Shown here: positions 9,001 through 16,466 of the stretch, piece after piece
Layout of the letters: the number at the start of each line of letters is the position of its first letter
How positions within the stretch are numbered: the first letter of the stretch is position 1
Source of the DNA: Anammoximicrobium sp032229885
GTDB lineage: Bacteria > Planctomycetota > Planctomycetia > Pirellulales > Pirellulaceae
Length of the DNA: 18,927 bases
Direction: 5' to 3'
Assembly (NCBI GenBank): GCA_032229885.1
Contig: JAVYAJ010000246.1
Coordinates: 1-18,927, forward strand
Notes under the pieces: generated by a model
Database searches by the model: none
What the model saw: the letters and a program-made list of their open reading frames with translations, nothing else
Told to the model about the DNA's origin: nothing
Made by a program: the position numbers and the translations under genes

Positions 9001-10175
9001 CGGCCGAACAACGCGGCCGGCTTCCCGCGTATCGGCTTGATTCCGGCATCCCGGATCGCTTCTGGATGCTGACGCGGCGAGTGGGTTGGTGGGGGCTGGC
9101 ATGGCTGGAATCCATCCTGCGTTTGGCCGACTGGGTTGCCAGTGCACGGCCTCGCAAAGCAGCAGAACAGACGCTTCCTTTTGTTGCCTCGCAGTCGCCT
9201 TTGCAAACCGCGCACGAGGAGGAGCATTCACTGTCATTGCCAGGATTGAATGGCGCCAATCCGCTCGCCTTTCTGGCGGCCCTCGGCGTACTGCGGACCG
9301 CGACCGCTGCGTTGCCGGACGCCGAGATTCGCATGAAGTGGGAGCTGGACGGGGTGTGGCGTCCGGCACTCGTCACAAACCGTTTGCTATCGCCTGAGCA
9401 GCTCATTTCGTCGCTCCAGGCTGCGCTGGAGAACCGACAAGACGATCCCCATTTCGTCACGCTCGGCAAGAACATCAACGTCGAACGCCTCACTTTTCGT
9501 CAGTGTCTTCTCGACGCCGTCGCCACGGCGGATCAGCATCAGCGCATCAGCGCGGACTATCTAGCGGCCTACGGATCCGATGCGCGCGTCTCCGTCAACG
9601 ACGGCGTCACGATCCAGGATACGGCTTTGCGCACGATGGCCGGGGCCGGGCATCAGCATTTCTTGGAGACTATGCGGAACTTGATCAAACAATGCCGGCC
9701 CGAACATCTGGACAAAGCCCTCTTCCGTACCTGGGACTACAGCGACCCCACGCAAACGCTTTCCCTTCGTTTCGATCCAACCGACGACAACCGATACGCT
9801 TTGCGCTGGCGAAACCCAAGTGGCGATCCGGATCGAAAGTCGTCCGGATCGATGTTGGGCGCGAATCGTCTCGCCATCGAAGCCATCCCCCTACTGCCCA
9901 CCGCCGCGGGTGCGACGCGGCTGCAAACAACGGGCTTTTCGCGTGGCGACCGAAACGAGACGTTCTTTTCCTGGCCGCTCTGGGAGGTCCCACTTTCGCT
10001 GCCGGTGGTTCGGTCGCTGCTTACCTCGCCCGAACTTGTCGCGTCCTCGGCCGGAGACGTGGACCTCATGGCCCGCGGCGTAGGCGTCGTGATGCGGAGC
10101 CAGCGGATAACCATCGGCAAAGTCCGGAACTTCACTCCCGCGGTTGCGGTATGGTCGCCGAAGACGGGCAGCTAA
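6009..10175 (+). CDS. cas3: Type I-G Cas3 helicase-HD nuclease fused to a Cas8-like large-subunit module
   Basis: The 1388-residue protein would unwind and degrade target DNA once the crRNA complex has bound it. Helicase motifs lie in the N-terminal third: Walker A TASGKTS at 48-54, DEAH at 201-204, TATP at 247-250 and the motif VI region QRFGRLNR at 413-420. The HD nuclease is C-terminal to the helicase, as known for I-G Cas3: H842, RHDLGKAD with H874-D875, H931, the HH pair 961-962, and a later Asp in LADWVAS (D1041). After a linker at about 1050-1074 the frame continues into GLNGANPLAFLAALGVLR (1079-1096) and about 290 further residues, including FFSWPLWEVPLSLP. This start pattern matches separately encoded large-subunit proteins of this subtype (Csx17/Csb3-GSU0052/Cas8u2 group) as I remember them, so I infer a Cas3-Cas8 fusion. 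No stop or frameshift separates the parts. GTG start at 6009. The Cas3 call is near certain; the identity of the last module is inference. Confidence 0.9.
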   Translation: MTDHPELRPESFAVFFQAVYGRSPFHWQTRLAERACQGNWPRIIKLPTASGKTSCLDIAVFALAHQAWRQHAHRIAIDAPRRIFLVVDRRIIVNEGFNRANALKQQLCEAVEDPNSALFPVTYWLRSLARDQEAPPLDCFELRGGIYRDDAWVRSPLQPTIIASTVDQVGSRLLFRGYGVSDSNLPIHAALAANDSLILLDEAHCSKPFGQTMAAIARYRDAVMGPNERPRWAEQPIRTPFGFVEMTATPREASGHAVFELGDVDYQIDKTLDERHGCAKPIRLERSKARGGKQNVQLANDLVAQAKALAEGSDGQARCLRIAIVVNRVECAKQAFQRLQKDYRGRVELMIGRMRPLDRDRLTKMLQARFRCDSQEQLAEPHFVVATQCLEVGADFDFDGMVCQCASLDALRQRFGRLNRLGKSPHARGVIVMAEGDRAPRKPDPIYGESLPATWEWLERQATDEVIDFGIRSLDARLAVARNDDAKAVAKLAAPAPDAPVLMPAHLDLLCQTAPRPAVDPDVAMHLHGPNRGVPEIRVCWRADLPEKTDQKKQEDWLEECRQTLAVCPPSSAECLDVPLSRFKAWLQARDDDTFDDSGDVIGEASTDEGPLKGGSPKSGRVPQRWGVLWNGRECVRVSMAKDELASLYPNAVVVLPASAYGWRALGYVPDAPDESGVRPDGDKREPLTADERRSIAQIDIASEAFEQTRDRLILRVHKNLVTAEADRAALAGLWDFVDDLNRQWSHTELRMPRVDAPDDTEATADANMPGSVVDRAANLRRVRQTLERARASEVKLVRYPGGFALLGPRISGREGLPRASFGDDFDEHNLDARERLRLADHLNDTAKETQRILEGIELEPSLADALIAAAQRHDLGKADPRFQAMLLGSSLDVVYMQPTLWAKSARGAVSAPANARRERAADQLPSGFRHEMLSLDFAKRSRHGLDGVAADVMLHVIATHHGRARPLAPIVIDEDPPPVSLEKLSPSDAAGEPVTISAEQRGRLPAYRLDSGIPDRFWMLTRRVGWWGLAWLESILRLADWVASARPRKAAEQTLPFVASQSPLQTAHEEEHSLSLPGLNGANPLAFLAALGVLRTATAALPDAEIRMKWELDGVWRPALVTNRLLSPEQLISSLQAALENRQDDPHFVTLGKNINVERLTFRQCLLDAVATADQHQRISADYLAAYGSDARVSVNDGVTIQDTALRTMAGAGHQHFLETMRNLIKQCRPEHLDKALFRTWDYSDPTQTLSLRFDPTDDNRYALRWRNPSGDPDRKSSGSMLGANRLAIEAIPLLPTAAGATRLQTTGFSRGDRNETFFSWPLWEVPLSLPVVRSLLTSPELVASSAGDVDLMARGVGVVMRSQRITIGKVRNFTPAVAVWSPKTGS
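9210..10172 (+). other. Cas8-like C-terminal module of the Cas3 polypeptide
   Basis: This marks the extra domain, residues about 1068-1388. It begins with an LPGLNGANPLAFLAALGVLR-type opening, in which a turn is followed by a hydrophobic helix, the way free-standing I-G large subunits begin. Later landmarks are a Trp-rich LRWRNPSGDP and FFSWPLWEVPL. In related loci a large-subunit gene lies next to cas3, and no such gene is present here, which supports the fusion reading. An alternative is a Cas3-specific accessory domain of this lineage without large-subunit function. Confidence 0.6.
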
Positions 10176-10466
10176 CTCCTGCCGGGCGATCCGTCGCGCA
10201 GGCGGTCGAAGGTCGTCCGCGCTAAAGCGTGACCGTTGACAAAGCCTGTTCTGGCGTTCCACCGGTCAATCACGTAGTTCTGCCGTGTTTTTCCGGGCCG
10301 TTGCGCGAATCCGGGGCACAGGCCGCGTTGGTGGGCGGTGTGACGGTGGTATATCTCGCGCGAGCCGACCTGTGTCGGCCGATCGGCGGGGCTTGCTAGG
10401 CAGGCCATCGCGGCTGTGATACGCTCGACGGTCGGTCGTGCAGAATCGCGTTCGGAGGTTGATCGT
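10176..10466. other. Intergenic region between cas3 and the GH2 gene
   Basis: There are 291 bases without a gene and without any CRISPR repeat. A 10-base palindrome CTCGCGCGAG (10355-10364) is followed directly by a 6-bp hairpin GCCGAC / GTCGGC (10364-10369 with 10374-10379). Neither has a T-tract. The distance suggests that the downstream gene has its own promoter, but no clear promoter hexamers stand out. Confidence 0.5.
10454..10466 (+). promoter_or_regulatory. Ribosome-binding site deciding the start of the GH2 gene
   Basis: GGAGG at 10454-10458 lies eight bases before the ATG at 10467. It favours this start over an in-frame upstream candidate at 10416, which would put 17 polar residues in front of the signal peptide. 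Confidence 0.65.
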
Positions 10467-13400
10467 ATGTTGGCGGGATGGTCTTGGCGCCGGTTTGCGT
10501 CTTGTTGTTGGGCGGTGGCGGGGTTGGGCTGGTGCATGCTGTCCGCCGCTAGCGCGGCCGCGGCACAGGCGGATTACGTCTGGTTGGAGAGCGAACAGCC
10601 GACGCGGGCCAACGTCGAGGTGAACACCGACGAATGGGCGGGCGATGCGCGTCTGTCCGGGCGGAAATGGCTCAAGGTGGCTCGCGACGCGGAGGAGATC
10701 GCCCAGAAGTGGCCGCGCGACGGCGGGTTGCTCGAATACGATTTCTCGATCGAGCGGTCGGGCGCATACGAGGTCTGGAATCGAGTCGGCTTGGAGAGCG
10801 TTCGCTCGCCCTTTGAATGGCGCGTAGACCAAGGCGCGTGGCGGACGATCGCGCCGGAGATGCTCACGTGCGATCTCGTCGAGATGGGCTTCTGGTGCGA
10901 GGTCGCCTGGATCAAGCTGGGCGAGGTGACGCTGGATGCTGGCCGCCACACCTTGCAAATCCGCCCGCTGCCGAGTTTCAAAGAGGAGAAAACGCGCGAG
11001 GCAGGCCCAGATGGCAAGGATCGGGAGGTCGTGATGCGGCGGCCCGAGAAGATCCTGTACGTATCGGATTGTCTGTGCGTGTCCGCCGGTCCATTCCGAC
11101 CCAACGGCGCATTCAAGCCGGACGCCGATTGGCAGACCGACGAGGATCGGCAAGCTGCGGCGAACGTGTTCGCGATCTCCGACGACGCCGCGTCCGCCGA
11201 GCGCATCGAAACGCCGCTCGCCGGGCTGTGGCAGGTGTGCCGTTTCGACGAACAGGAGGTCACGGACCGCACAGGCCCGACCAAGGTGCTGCCGGACGCC
11301 GACAACGCTCGCTGGATGGCGATCGCCGTGCCCGGCAACAAGTTCGAGGTCAAGCCCCAATTGCGTTTCTGCCACCGGCTGGTTTACCGCGCAAGAGTGA
11401 AGGCGCCCGCCGAGTTGGCCGGGCGGTCGTTCATCCTGCGGCTTCCCTCCCAAAGCTTGATCGCCAGTGTCCACGTCAACGGCCAGTTCCTCGGTTGGAC
11501 CAAGGCGCCCTTTGCCCAGTGGGATTGCGACGTGACCCGGGCGATGCGTCCGGGCGAGATCAACGAGATCTGTGTCGTCATCAAGGACACGTACTATGCG
11601 TTCAGTGAGAAGAAATCGGGCAAGAGCTGCCGCGCGTCGTTCAACGTGCCCGTCGAGTGGATGGGCACGAAGAGCTGGGTGACGCAGTTCTATGATTTTC
11701 CCATCGCCCAGCAGATCTACGGCCAGGCCGCCGGACTGCTGGAAACGCCCAGCTTGATCGCGGCAGGCAACGTGTACGCGGCCGACGTGTTCGCTCGGCC
11801 CGCCGTGCGAGAAAAACAGCTCGGCCTGGAACTGACGCTGGCCAATCCGTGGCCCGAGGCCCGCACGGTCCGCGTGACCAACCGGATCGTCCCGGTCGCT
11901 TATGCCGGCCCGGCCGCGGGCGGGTTTACGCCCCACGGTGAACCGGAAAAAACCTTCGCCACGCGCGAGATCACGGTCCCGGCCCAAAGCCAGCGGACGG
12001 TTCAACTGGCCGAAGCGTGGGAAAACCCGCGGCTGTGGTGGCCCGACGATCCGGCGCTATACCAGATCGTGACCACGGTCGAGGCCGACGGGCGCGCGGC
12101 GGACGTGTGCCGGACCACGTTCGGCTTCCGCCAGTGGGAATGGGACGGCCCCCAGTTCCGGCTCAACGGCGTGCCGTGGCAACTTTGGGCCGACATAACC
12201 GCTGCCGGCGGCGACGACGATCCCGAGGCGGCGATCGCCCGCTGGCGAGCCGACGGCCAAAACATGTGGCGGTTCTGGGGCCAGCGCTTCGGCGGGCTGG
12301 ACAAAGGACCCGCGCTGGACCTGATGGACGCTCGAGGCATCATCGTCCGCCGCAGCGGGATCTTCGACGGCATGGGCGCCCAATACCTGCACCAGTTGGC
12401 CAACGGCTCGGAACTGTTCGACAACTGGATCGACCAGTTGAGCGCCGAGGTGCGGCAACTGAGGAACCATCCGTCGGTGTTGATCTGGTCGATCGAGAAC
12501 GAGATCACGTTCATCAACTCGCGCAACCTGGGGCTCGCCCAGCGTGTGGAACCCGAGATCGCCCGCGGCGCGCGGGCCATCCTGGCCCTCGATCCCACGC
12601 GGCCCGTGATGGTCGATGGCGGCAATTGCCTGATGGACGAATCGCTGCCGGTCAACGGCGTGCATTATCAAGAGCCATGCTGGCGCGACTACCCCGACGA
12701 AGCGTACACGCTGGAAAAAGCCTACGCGGCCCACGAAAAAGGCGGCTTGGCCTGGGCCTCCGGCGGCAAAATCCCCTGGCGTCTAGTTCCCGATCGGCCG
12801 ATTTTCATGGGCGAATCGTTTTTCGTTCGCGGCAACAGTCCCGCGGCGTACAGCCAGATGGCGGGCGAGGCCTGCTTTGCCGGCTGGGGTCCGGCCACGC
12901 GGCGCGGCGCCGGCTTGATCGCCAAGATGATCGCCGAAGGTCACCGCTGGCACGGCGTGGCCGCACATCACTTTTGGCTCGATTCGAGTGACGTGGACGG
13001 AATGCACTTCAACTCGTGGAAGCCCGTGTGCGTCTTTTGCCGCCAATGGAACTGGACCTTCGGCGGCGGCGCCCAGGTGCCGCGCACGCTGATGGTGCTG
13101 AACGATACACACTTTGCCGATCCCATCCAGATGGCGTGGGAGCTGCGCGTCGAAGGCCGCTCGGCCGCCGGCCAACAGCAGACGTTCGCCCTGGCCCCGG
13201 GTCAGCACCAACAGACTGAAATCACGCTGGCCGTCTCCCGCGTCGAGCGCCGGACGGCCGCGGAATTCATCCTCACGTGCAGCCGCGGCGGCCGTGAGGT
13301 GTTTCGCGAAGTCAAGCCCGTAGCCATCCTGCCGCCCGACGCGGCTCCCAAGCCAAGCCTAGCCGCGGCCGAATTGGCCGTGATCGATCCGCATGGCACA

Positions 13401-15653
13401 GCGAAGGCCCGTTTGCACTCGCGCGGCATCGCGTTCACCGAGGTGGGCGGTGTCGCGGACGTGCCAGCCCAAGCCCGCGTCGTCTTGGTGGGCAAGGATG
13501 CGCTGTCGGCTCGCGACGCCACCGATCCTCGTTGGCTGGCGCTGGCCGCCCGCGGCGCTCGCGTGCTGGTGCTGGAACAGACTCAGCCGCTGCACTTCCA
13601 GGCATTGCCCGCGGATTTGACGCCCACGGACTTTGTGGGCCGGGTCGCGTTCATGGAGAACACTGACCACCCGTTGTTCGCGGGCCTGAACCAAGCCGAC
13701 TTCTTCACCTGGTCCGGCGACCATGTCGTGTACCGCAACCCATACAAAAAGGCCACGCAGGGCGCGATCTCGCTGGCCCACTGCGACGAAATGCTGGGCT
13801 GCTCGGCGATCGCCGAATGTCCGGTCAACCAAGGCCTGTTGGTGTTGTGCCAGATGGTGGTGGGCGACAAGTTGGCGACCGACCCTGTGGCCCAGCGCCT
13901 GTTCGACAACTTGCTTCTGTATGGCGAGCAGTACCAACTGGAACAGCGGGCGACCGCGGTGGCGATGCCGGCCGATAGTCCGGCGCTGAAGCTGTTGGCC
14001 GATTCGGGGCTGAAGTTCACAGCGGTCGACGATCCGCTGGCCGCACTGACCGACGGGGCGTACCAAATCGTCATCTTCGCGGCGACGCCGCAAAACGTCA
14101 AAACGCTGGCCGATGCGGCGGATCGCGTCCGAGCGTTCGCCGCCCGGGGCGGCTGGCTGATGGCCTGGAACGTCGGCCCCGACGCGATTGCGGACTTCGC
14201 TCGCCTCGTGGGCGTCGACCACGTACTGCGGCCCTTCGAGTTGGAACGGGTGACGCTGGCCACGCTGCGCGATCCGCTGGCGGCCGGATTGACGGTTCGC
14301 GACGTTACGTTGGAATCGGCCGAGAAGATCTTCCCTTGGGCCGGCGACAAATACCTGGTGGACGATGAGTTCTCCTACGTGGTCGATCTGGACGACATCG
14401 GCCCGTTCTGCGAGATCCCAGGCAGCCGAGCGGGCGACGCAGCCGCGGCTCGGGCGGCCAACGCGGGCTGGCCGCGGAACATGGTCAATGGCTTCACCAG
14501 CGCGGATGGCTGGAAGCTGATCCACTATGTCGAATGCGCGAACCCAAGCCGCACCTTCAAATTGCCCCGCGAGGAAGAGATCCGCGGCATCTCGATCGTG
14601 CTCAACACCCACTACGCCAAGGCGTCCAAGGTGGAACTCTTCTACGACGACGATCCCCAGCCGGTGGTGTTGTCCACCAAAGCCGACAACAGCCGTGAGG
14701 ATTTCGAACTGACTCCGCGCAAGGCCCGCCGGTTGACGCTCAAGCTGGGCGGATTCGACTTGGTGCAGAAGATCAGCGGCATCGACAACGTGTGGATCCG
14801 CGTGACCCGTTCGGCGGAGTGGCACGACAAGGTCAAGCCATTGTTGAATCTCGGCGGGCTGGTCAAATACCCGCAAGGCAAGGGCGGAGTGGTGCTGAAT
14901 CAACTGCTGATCAAGCCCAGCGAGGCCGTGTCGGTCAACGCGCAGAAAAAACAGACGATCGTGGCCACGCTGCTGAGGAATCTCCACGCGACGTTCGCCG
15001 GTGGCCGCGTGCTGACCACCGCGAATTTGCGATTCCACCCGTTGCCGCTCGAAGAGCAATGCAACCAGTACCTCACAGCGGATCGCGGCTGGTTCGACGC
15101 CAAGCTGGATCTGTCGCACCTGCCGGTGGGCAATCAGGACTTCGCAGGCGTCGCCTATGCGATCCGCGATTTCCGGACGTCGCCGTCGCCGTCGTGCGTC
15201 ATGTTAGCCGGGCCGGGCGCGCGAGGGCAACTGCCCCAGGCGGTCACCGGGTTGCGTGTCGGCCGTTCGGCGGACGTCCTCTTTTTCCTGCACGCGTTCA
15301 ATCGCACGGCCCAGTGGCGCCGCAACCGGCCGACCGACGAGCCGCCGGTGGTATTCCGCTACATCGTGCACTATGCGGATGGCCAGCGAGCTGAAATCCC
15401 CGTGGTTTACGGCGAGAGCGTGGACCACTGGTTGAGTGCCGATCCGGCCGGGTTGAAGAACGCCAGCCTCGCCTGGGCCGCACCCTTCCCTGGGCGGCAG
15501 ATCCCGGAACAGGCCGTCGTGTACCAACTTGCCTGGCACAACCCGCGGCCCGAGGCGCCGATCGCCACGGTGGACCTTGAATACGCTGACCAAGGCAGCC
15601 GCTACGGCACGCCGGCGCTGCTGGCCCTCACGGCGGCGAACACGAGCGATTGA
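10467..15653 (+). CDS. Very large secreted GH2-type glycoside hydrolase
   Basis: The 1728-residue product starts with a signal peptide (basic RR at 8-9, hydrophobic stretch to about 31, Ala-rich cleavage region near 33-35), so it should be exported and act on a polysaccharide or glycoside outside the cytoplasm. Residues about 36-180 look like a beta-rich carbohydrate-binding module. About 311-375 is the GH2 sugar-binding jelly roll (VHVNGQFLGWTKAPF), then an Ig-like domain (PRLWWPDDPALYQI), then a TIM barrel. The barrel has the GH2 acid/base signature SIENE (Glu679) and a candidate nucleophile in FMGESFF (Glu783). Two Rossmann-like segments follow at about 1000-1158 and 1171-1258, with a discoidin-like domain at about 1340-1445. 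The C-terminal 280 residues are not recognised. Substrate cannot be read from sequence; beta-galactosidase, glucuronidase or mannosidase activities all occur in this family. No tie to the upstream CRISPR operon is apparent. Confidence 0.88.
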   Translation: MLAGWSWRRFASCCWAVAGLGWCMLSAASAAAAQADYVWLESEQPTRANVEVNTDEWAGDARLSGRKWLKVARDAEEIAQKWPRDGGLLEYDFSIERSGAYEVWNRVGLESVRSPFEWRVDQGAWRTIAPEMLTCDLVEMGFWCEVAWIKLGEVTLDAGRHTLQIRPLPSFKEEKTREAGPDGKDREVVMRRPEKILYVSDCLCVSAGPFRPNGAFKPDADWQTDEDRQAAANVFAISDDAASAERIETPLAGLWQVCRFDEQEVTDRTGPTKVLPDADNARWMAIAVPGNKFEVKPQLRFCHRLVYRARVKAPAELAGRSFILRLPSQSLIASVHVNGQFLGWTKAPFAQWDCDVTRAMRPGEINEICVVIKDTYYAFSEKKSGKSCRASFNVPVEWMGTKSWVTQFYDFPIAQQIYGQAAGLLETPSLIAAGNVYAADVFARPAVREKQLGLELTLANPWPEARTVRVTNRIVPVAYAGPAAGGFTPHGEPEKTFATREITVPAQSQRTVQLAEAWENPRLWWPDDPALYQIVTTVEADGRAADVCRTTFGFRQWEWDGPQFRLNGVPWQLWADITAAGGDDDPEAAIARWRADGQNMWRFWGQRFGGLDKGPALDLMDARGIIVRRSGIFDGMGAQYLHQLANGSELFDNWIDQLSAEVRQLRNHPSVLIWSIENEITFINSRNLGLAQRVEPEIARGARAILALDPTRPVMVDGGNCLMDESLPVNGVHYQEPCWRDYPDEAYTLEKAYAAHEKGGLAWASGGKIPWRLVPDRPIFMGESFFVRGNSPAAYSQMAGEACFAGWGPATRRGAGLIAKMIAEGHRWHGVAAHHFWLDSSDVDGMHFNSWKPVCVFCRQWNWTFGGGAQVPRTLMVLNDTHFADPIQMAWELRVEGRSAAGQQQTFALAPGQHQQTEITLAVSRVERRTAAEFILTCSRGGREVFREVKPVAILPPDAAPKPSLAAAELAVIDPHGTAKARLHSRGIAFTEVGGVADVPAQARVVLVGKDALSARDATDPRWLALAARGARVLVLEQTQPLHFQALPADLTPTDFVGRVAFMENTDHPLFAGLNQADFFTWSGDHVVYRNPYKKATQGAISLAHCDEMLGCSAIAECPVNQGLLVLCQMVVGDKLATDPVAQRLFDNLLLYGEQYQLEQRATAVAMPADSPALKLLADSGLKFTAVDDPLAALTDGAYQIVIFAATPQNVKTLADAADRVRAFAARGGWLMAWNVGPDAIADFARLVGVDHVLRPFELERVTLATLRDPLAAGLTVRDVTLESAEKIFPWAGDKYLVDDEFSYVVDLDDIGPFCEIPGSRAGDAAAARAANAGWPRNMVNGFTSADGWKLIHYVECANPSRTFKLPREEEIRGISIVLNTHYAKASKVELFYDDDPQPVVLSTKADNSREDFELTPRKARRLTLKLGGFDLVQKISGIDNVWIRVTRSAEWHDKVKPLLNLGGLVKYPQGKGGVVLNQLLIKPSEAVSVNAQKKQTIVATLLRNLHATFAGGRVLTTANLRFHPLPLEEQCNQYLTADRGWFDAKLDLSHLPVGNQDFAGVAYAIRDFRTSPSPSCVMLAGPGARGQLPQAVTGLRVGRSADVLFFLHAFNRTAQWRRNRPTDEPPVVFRYIVHYADGQRAEIPVVYGESVDHWLSADPAGLKNASLAWAAPFPGRQIPEQAVVYQLAWHNPRPEAPIATVDLEYADQGSRYGTPALLALTAANTSD

Positions 15654-15971
15654 CTCGCGGAGCCACACGGCCGTTTCCGCAGTGGCGCCAGCGAACCGCC
15701 GGTAGTTTGCCATTACAGACTTGATTACAATCCCCGCTTGTAGGAAAGTGGCCGACCTCGCAGATCACGTTGGAATTACGACGGAATCGCGAACTACAGC
15801 GAACCCGGAGAGACCGCCCGCGAGGTCAGGATGTCGGGCGAAGGTCTTTTCGCGGCGAATGGTTAACCAGTAAATCAGACCCCAGATGTCCGCCTCCACA
15901 AGTGCCGATTCCGAAAAATAGTACCGGCGACCGCGGTGCAAGTCTTGTGGACTGTAGGCGAAGGTTCGGCC
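15654..15971. other. Intergenic region, possible remnants only
   Basis: Downstream of the GH2 gene I see no confident gene. A perfect 8-bp inverted repeat (TCCACAAG 15895-15902 / CTTGTGGA 15944-15951) is present with a 41-base loop. A minus-strand open frame, listed separately, has a protein-like stretch. The region ends with GTTCGGC at 15964-15970, directly before the next start codon. Confidence 0.45.
15765..15960 (-). pseudogene. Possible 3' remnant of an unrecognised gene
   Basis: Reading the minus strand, a frame ending in TGA at 15765 encodes a non-repetitive, protein-like stretch (ADIWGLIYWLTIRREKTFARH) with mostly G/C-ending codons. Upstream it runs into the start of the plus-strand gene at 15972, so it cannot be intact together with that gene. 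I do not recognise the family. It could equally be a chance open frame in GC-rich DNA. Confidence 0.2.
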
Positions 15972-16256
15972 ATGTGTTGGTACCCGGACAAGAAAGCGCC
16001 AATCGCGAACTCCTCGGAGGCGATTCGCCAGGCTCATCGTCACTGCAGTCGACACCGCGAAGAGATCTTGGCAAGCGACCAGTGCGGGTGTTTCTATTGT
16101 TGCGCGATCTACCCGCCTGCGGAGATCGTGACGTGGATCGACAATAACCAGACGGCCCTTTGCCCCAGATGTGGGATCGATAGCGTGATCGGCTCCCGAT
16201 CTGGCTCCCCAATCACACGGCAGTTCTTACGCGAAATGAAACACTACTGGTTCTAG
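15972..16256 (+). CDS. Small Cys-rich (zinc-ribbon-like) cytoplasmic protein
   Basis: The 94-residue product has a Cys-x-Cys-x-x-Cys-Cys cluster (QCGCFYCC, about 36-43) and a second pair in ALCPRCGIDSVIGS (about 61-74), which together look able to bind a zinc ion. It ends in MKHYWF. The pattern of a His/Arg-rich helix, CGCFYC, PAEIV-W, ALCPRCGIDSV and a final WF matches a widespread family of small uncharacterised bacterial cytoplasmic proteins that I recognise from memory. The ATG at 15972 was chosen over a GTG at 15936 because it places the conserved part at a normal distance and has AAGG seven bases upstream. The start codon lies one base after a GTTCGGC heptamer, as in integron cassettes, and an attC-like site follows the gene. 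Function unknown. Confidence 0.8.
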   Translation: MCWYPDKKAPIANSSEAIRQAHRHCSRHREEILASDQCGCFYCCAIYPPAEIVTWIDNNQTALCPRCGIDSVIGSRSGSPITRQFLREMKHYWF

Positions 16257-16349
16257 AAGCGGTATGCTCCGTGCAAGAATGTGGCTATAATCGTGGCGAG
16301 CCGTCCAAGGTTCAACGAAGATTGGGCGGTGGCCGTTGAACTGCGTCCA

Positions 16350-16459
16350 ACCGAACCCTAAATCGCGTCATAGCAAGGGGATGCACCGGCGTGGTGGTGG
16401 CGGCCGGGTTTTGAAATCAAAATCGATCACGGTCGCCCAGTGATCTTTGAATGTTCGGC
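16350..16459 (+). repeat. attC-like integron recombination site 1 (imperfect)
   Basis: The right core GTTCGGC is at 16453-16459. Inside it, GTGATC (16440-16445) pairs with GAT-CAC of GATGCAC (16380-16386), leaving the G at 16383 unpaired, as in the L boxes of attC sites. GG at 16388-16389 pairs with CC at 16437-16438. The expected left core next to the arm is not in place: a CCGAAC lies at 16351-16356, 18 bases further out than in site 2, as if an insertion had occurred. The arm GGGGATGCAC is identical to that of site 2. The start codon of the next gene is seven bases after the core. Confidence 0.55.
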
Positions 16460-16466
16460 AGCAGAT

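Noticed and set aside
7719..9227. Minus-strand open frame of about 500 codons opposite cas3
   Set aside because: Antisense to a gene with clear motifs; no recognisable domain and no ribosome-binding site; typical GC-rich antisense artefact.
10176..10466. CRISPR array downstream of cas3
   Set aside because: No sequence of 25-40 bases recurs; only short palindromes are present.
10266..12005. Minus-strand open frame of about 580 codons opposite the GH2 gene
   Set aside because: Antisense shadow: the plus strand encodes signal peptide and GH2 domains, and the minus-strand product shows no family features.
13359..15119. Minus-strand open frame of about 586 codons opposite the GH2 gene
   Set aside because: Same reason: composition artefact over a confident gene.
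15895..15970. A third attC-like site before the gene at 15972
   Set aside because: GTTCGGC and an 8-bp inverted repeat are present, but the arms, spacing and left core do not form the attC layout seen in the other two sites.
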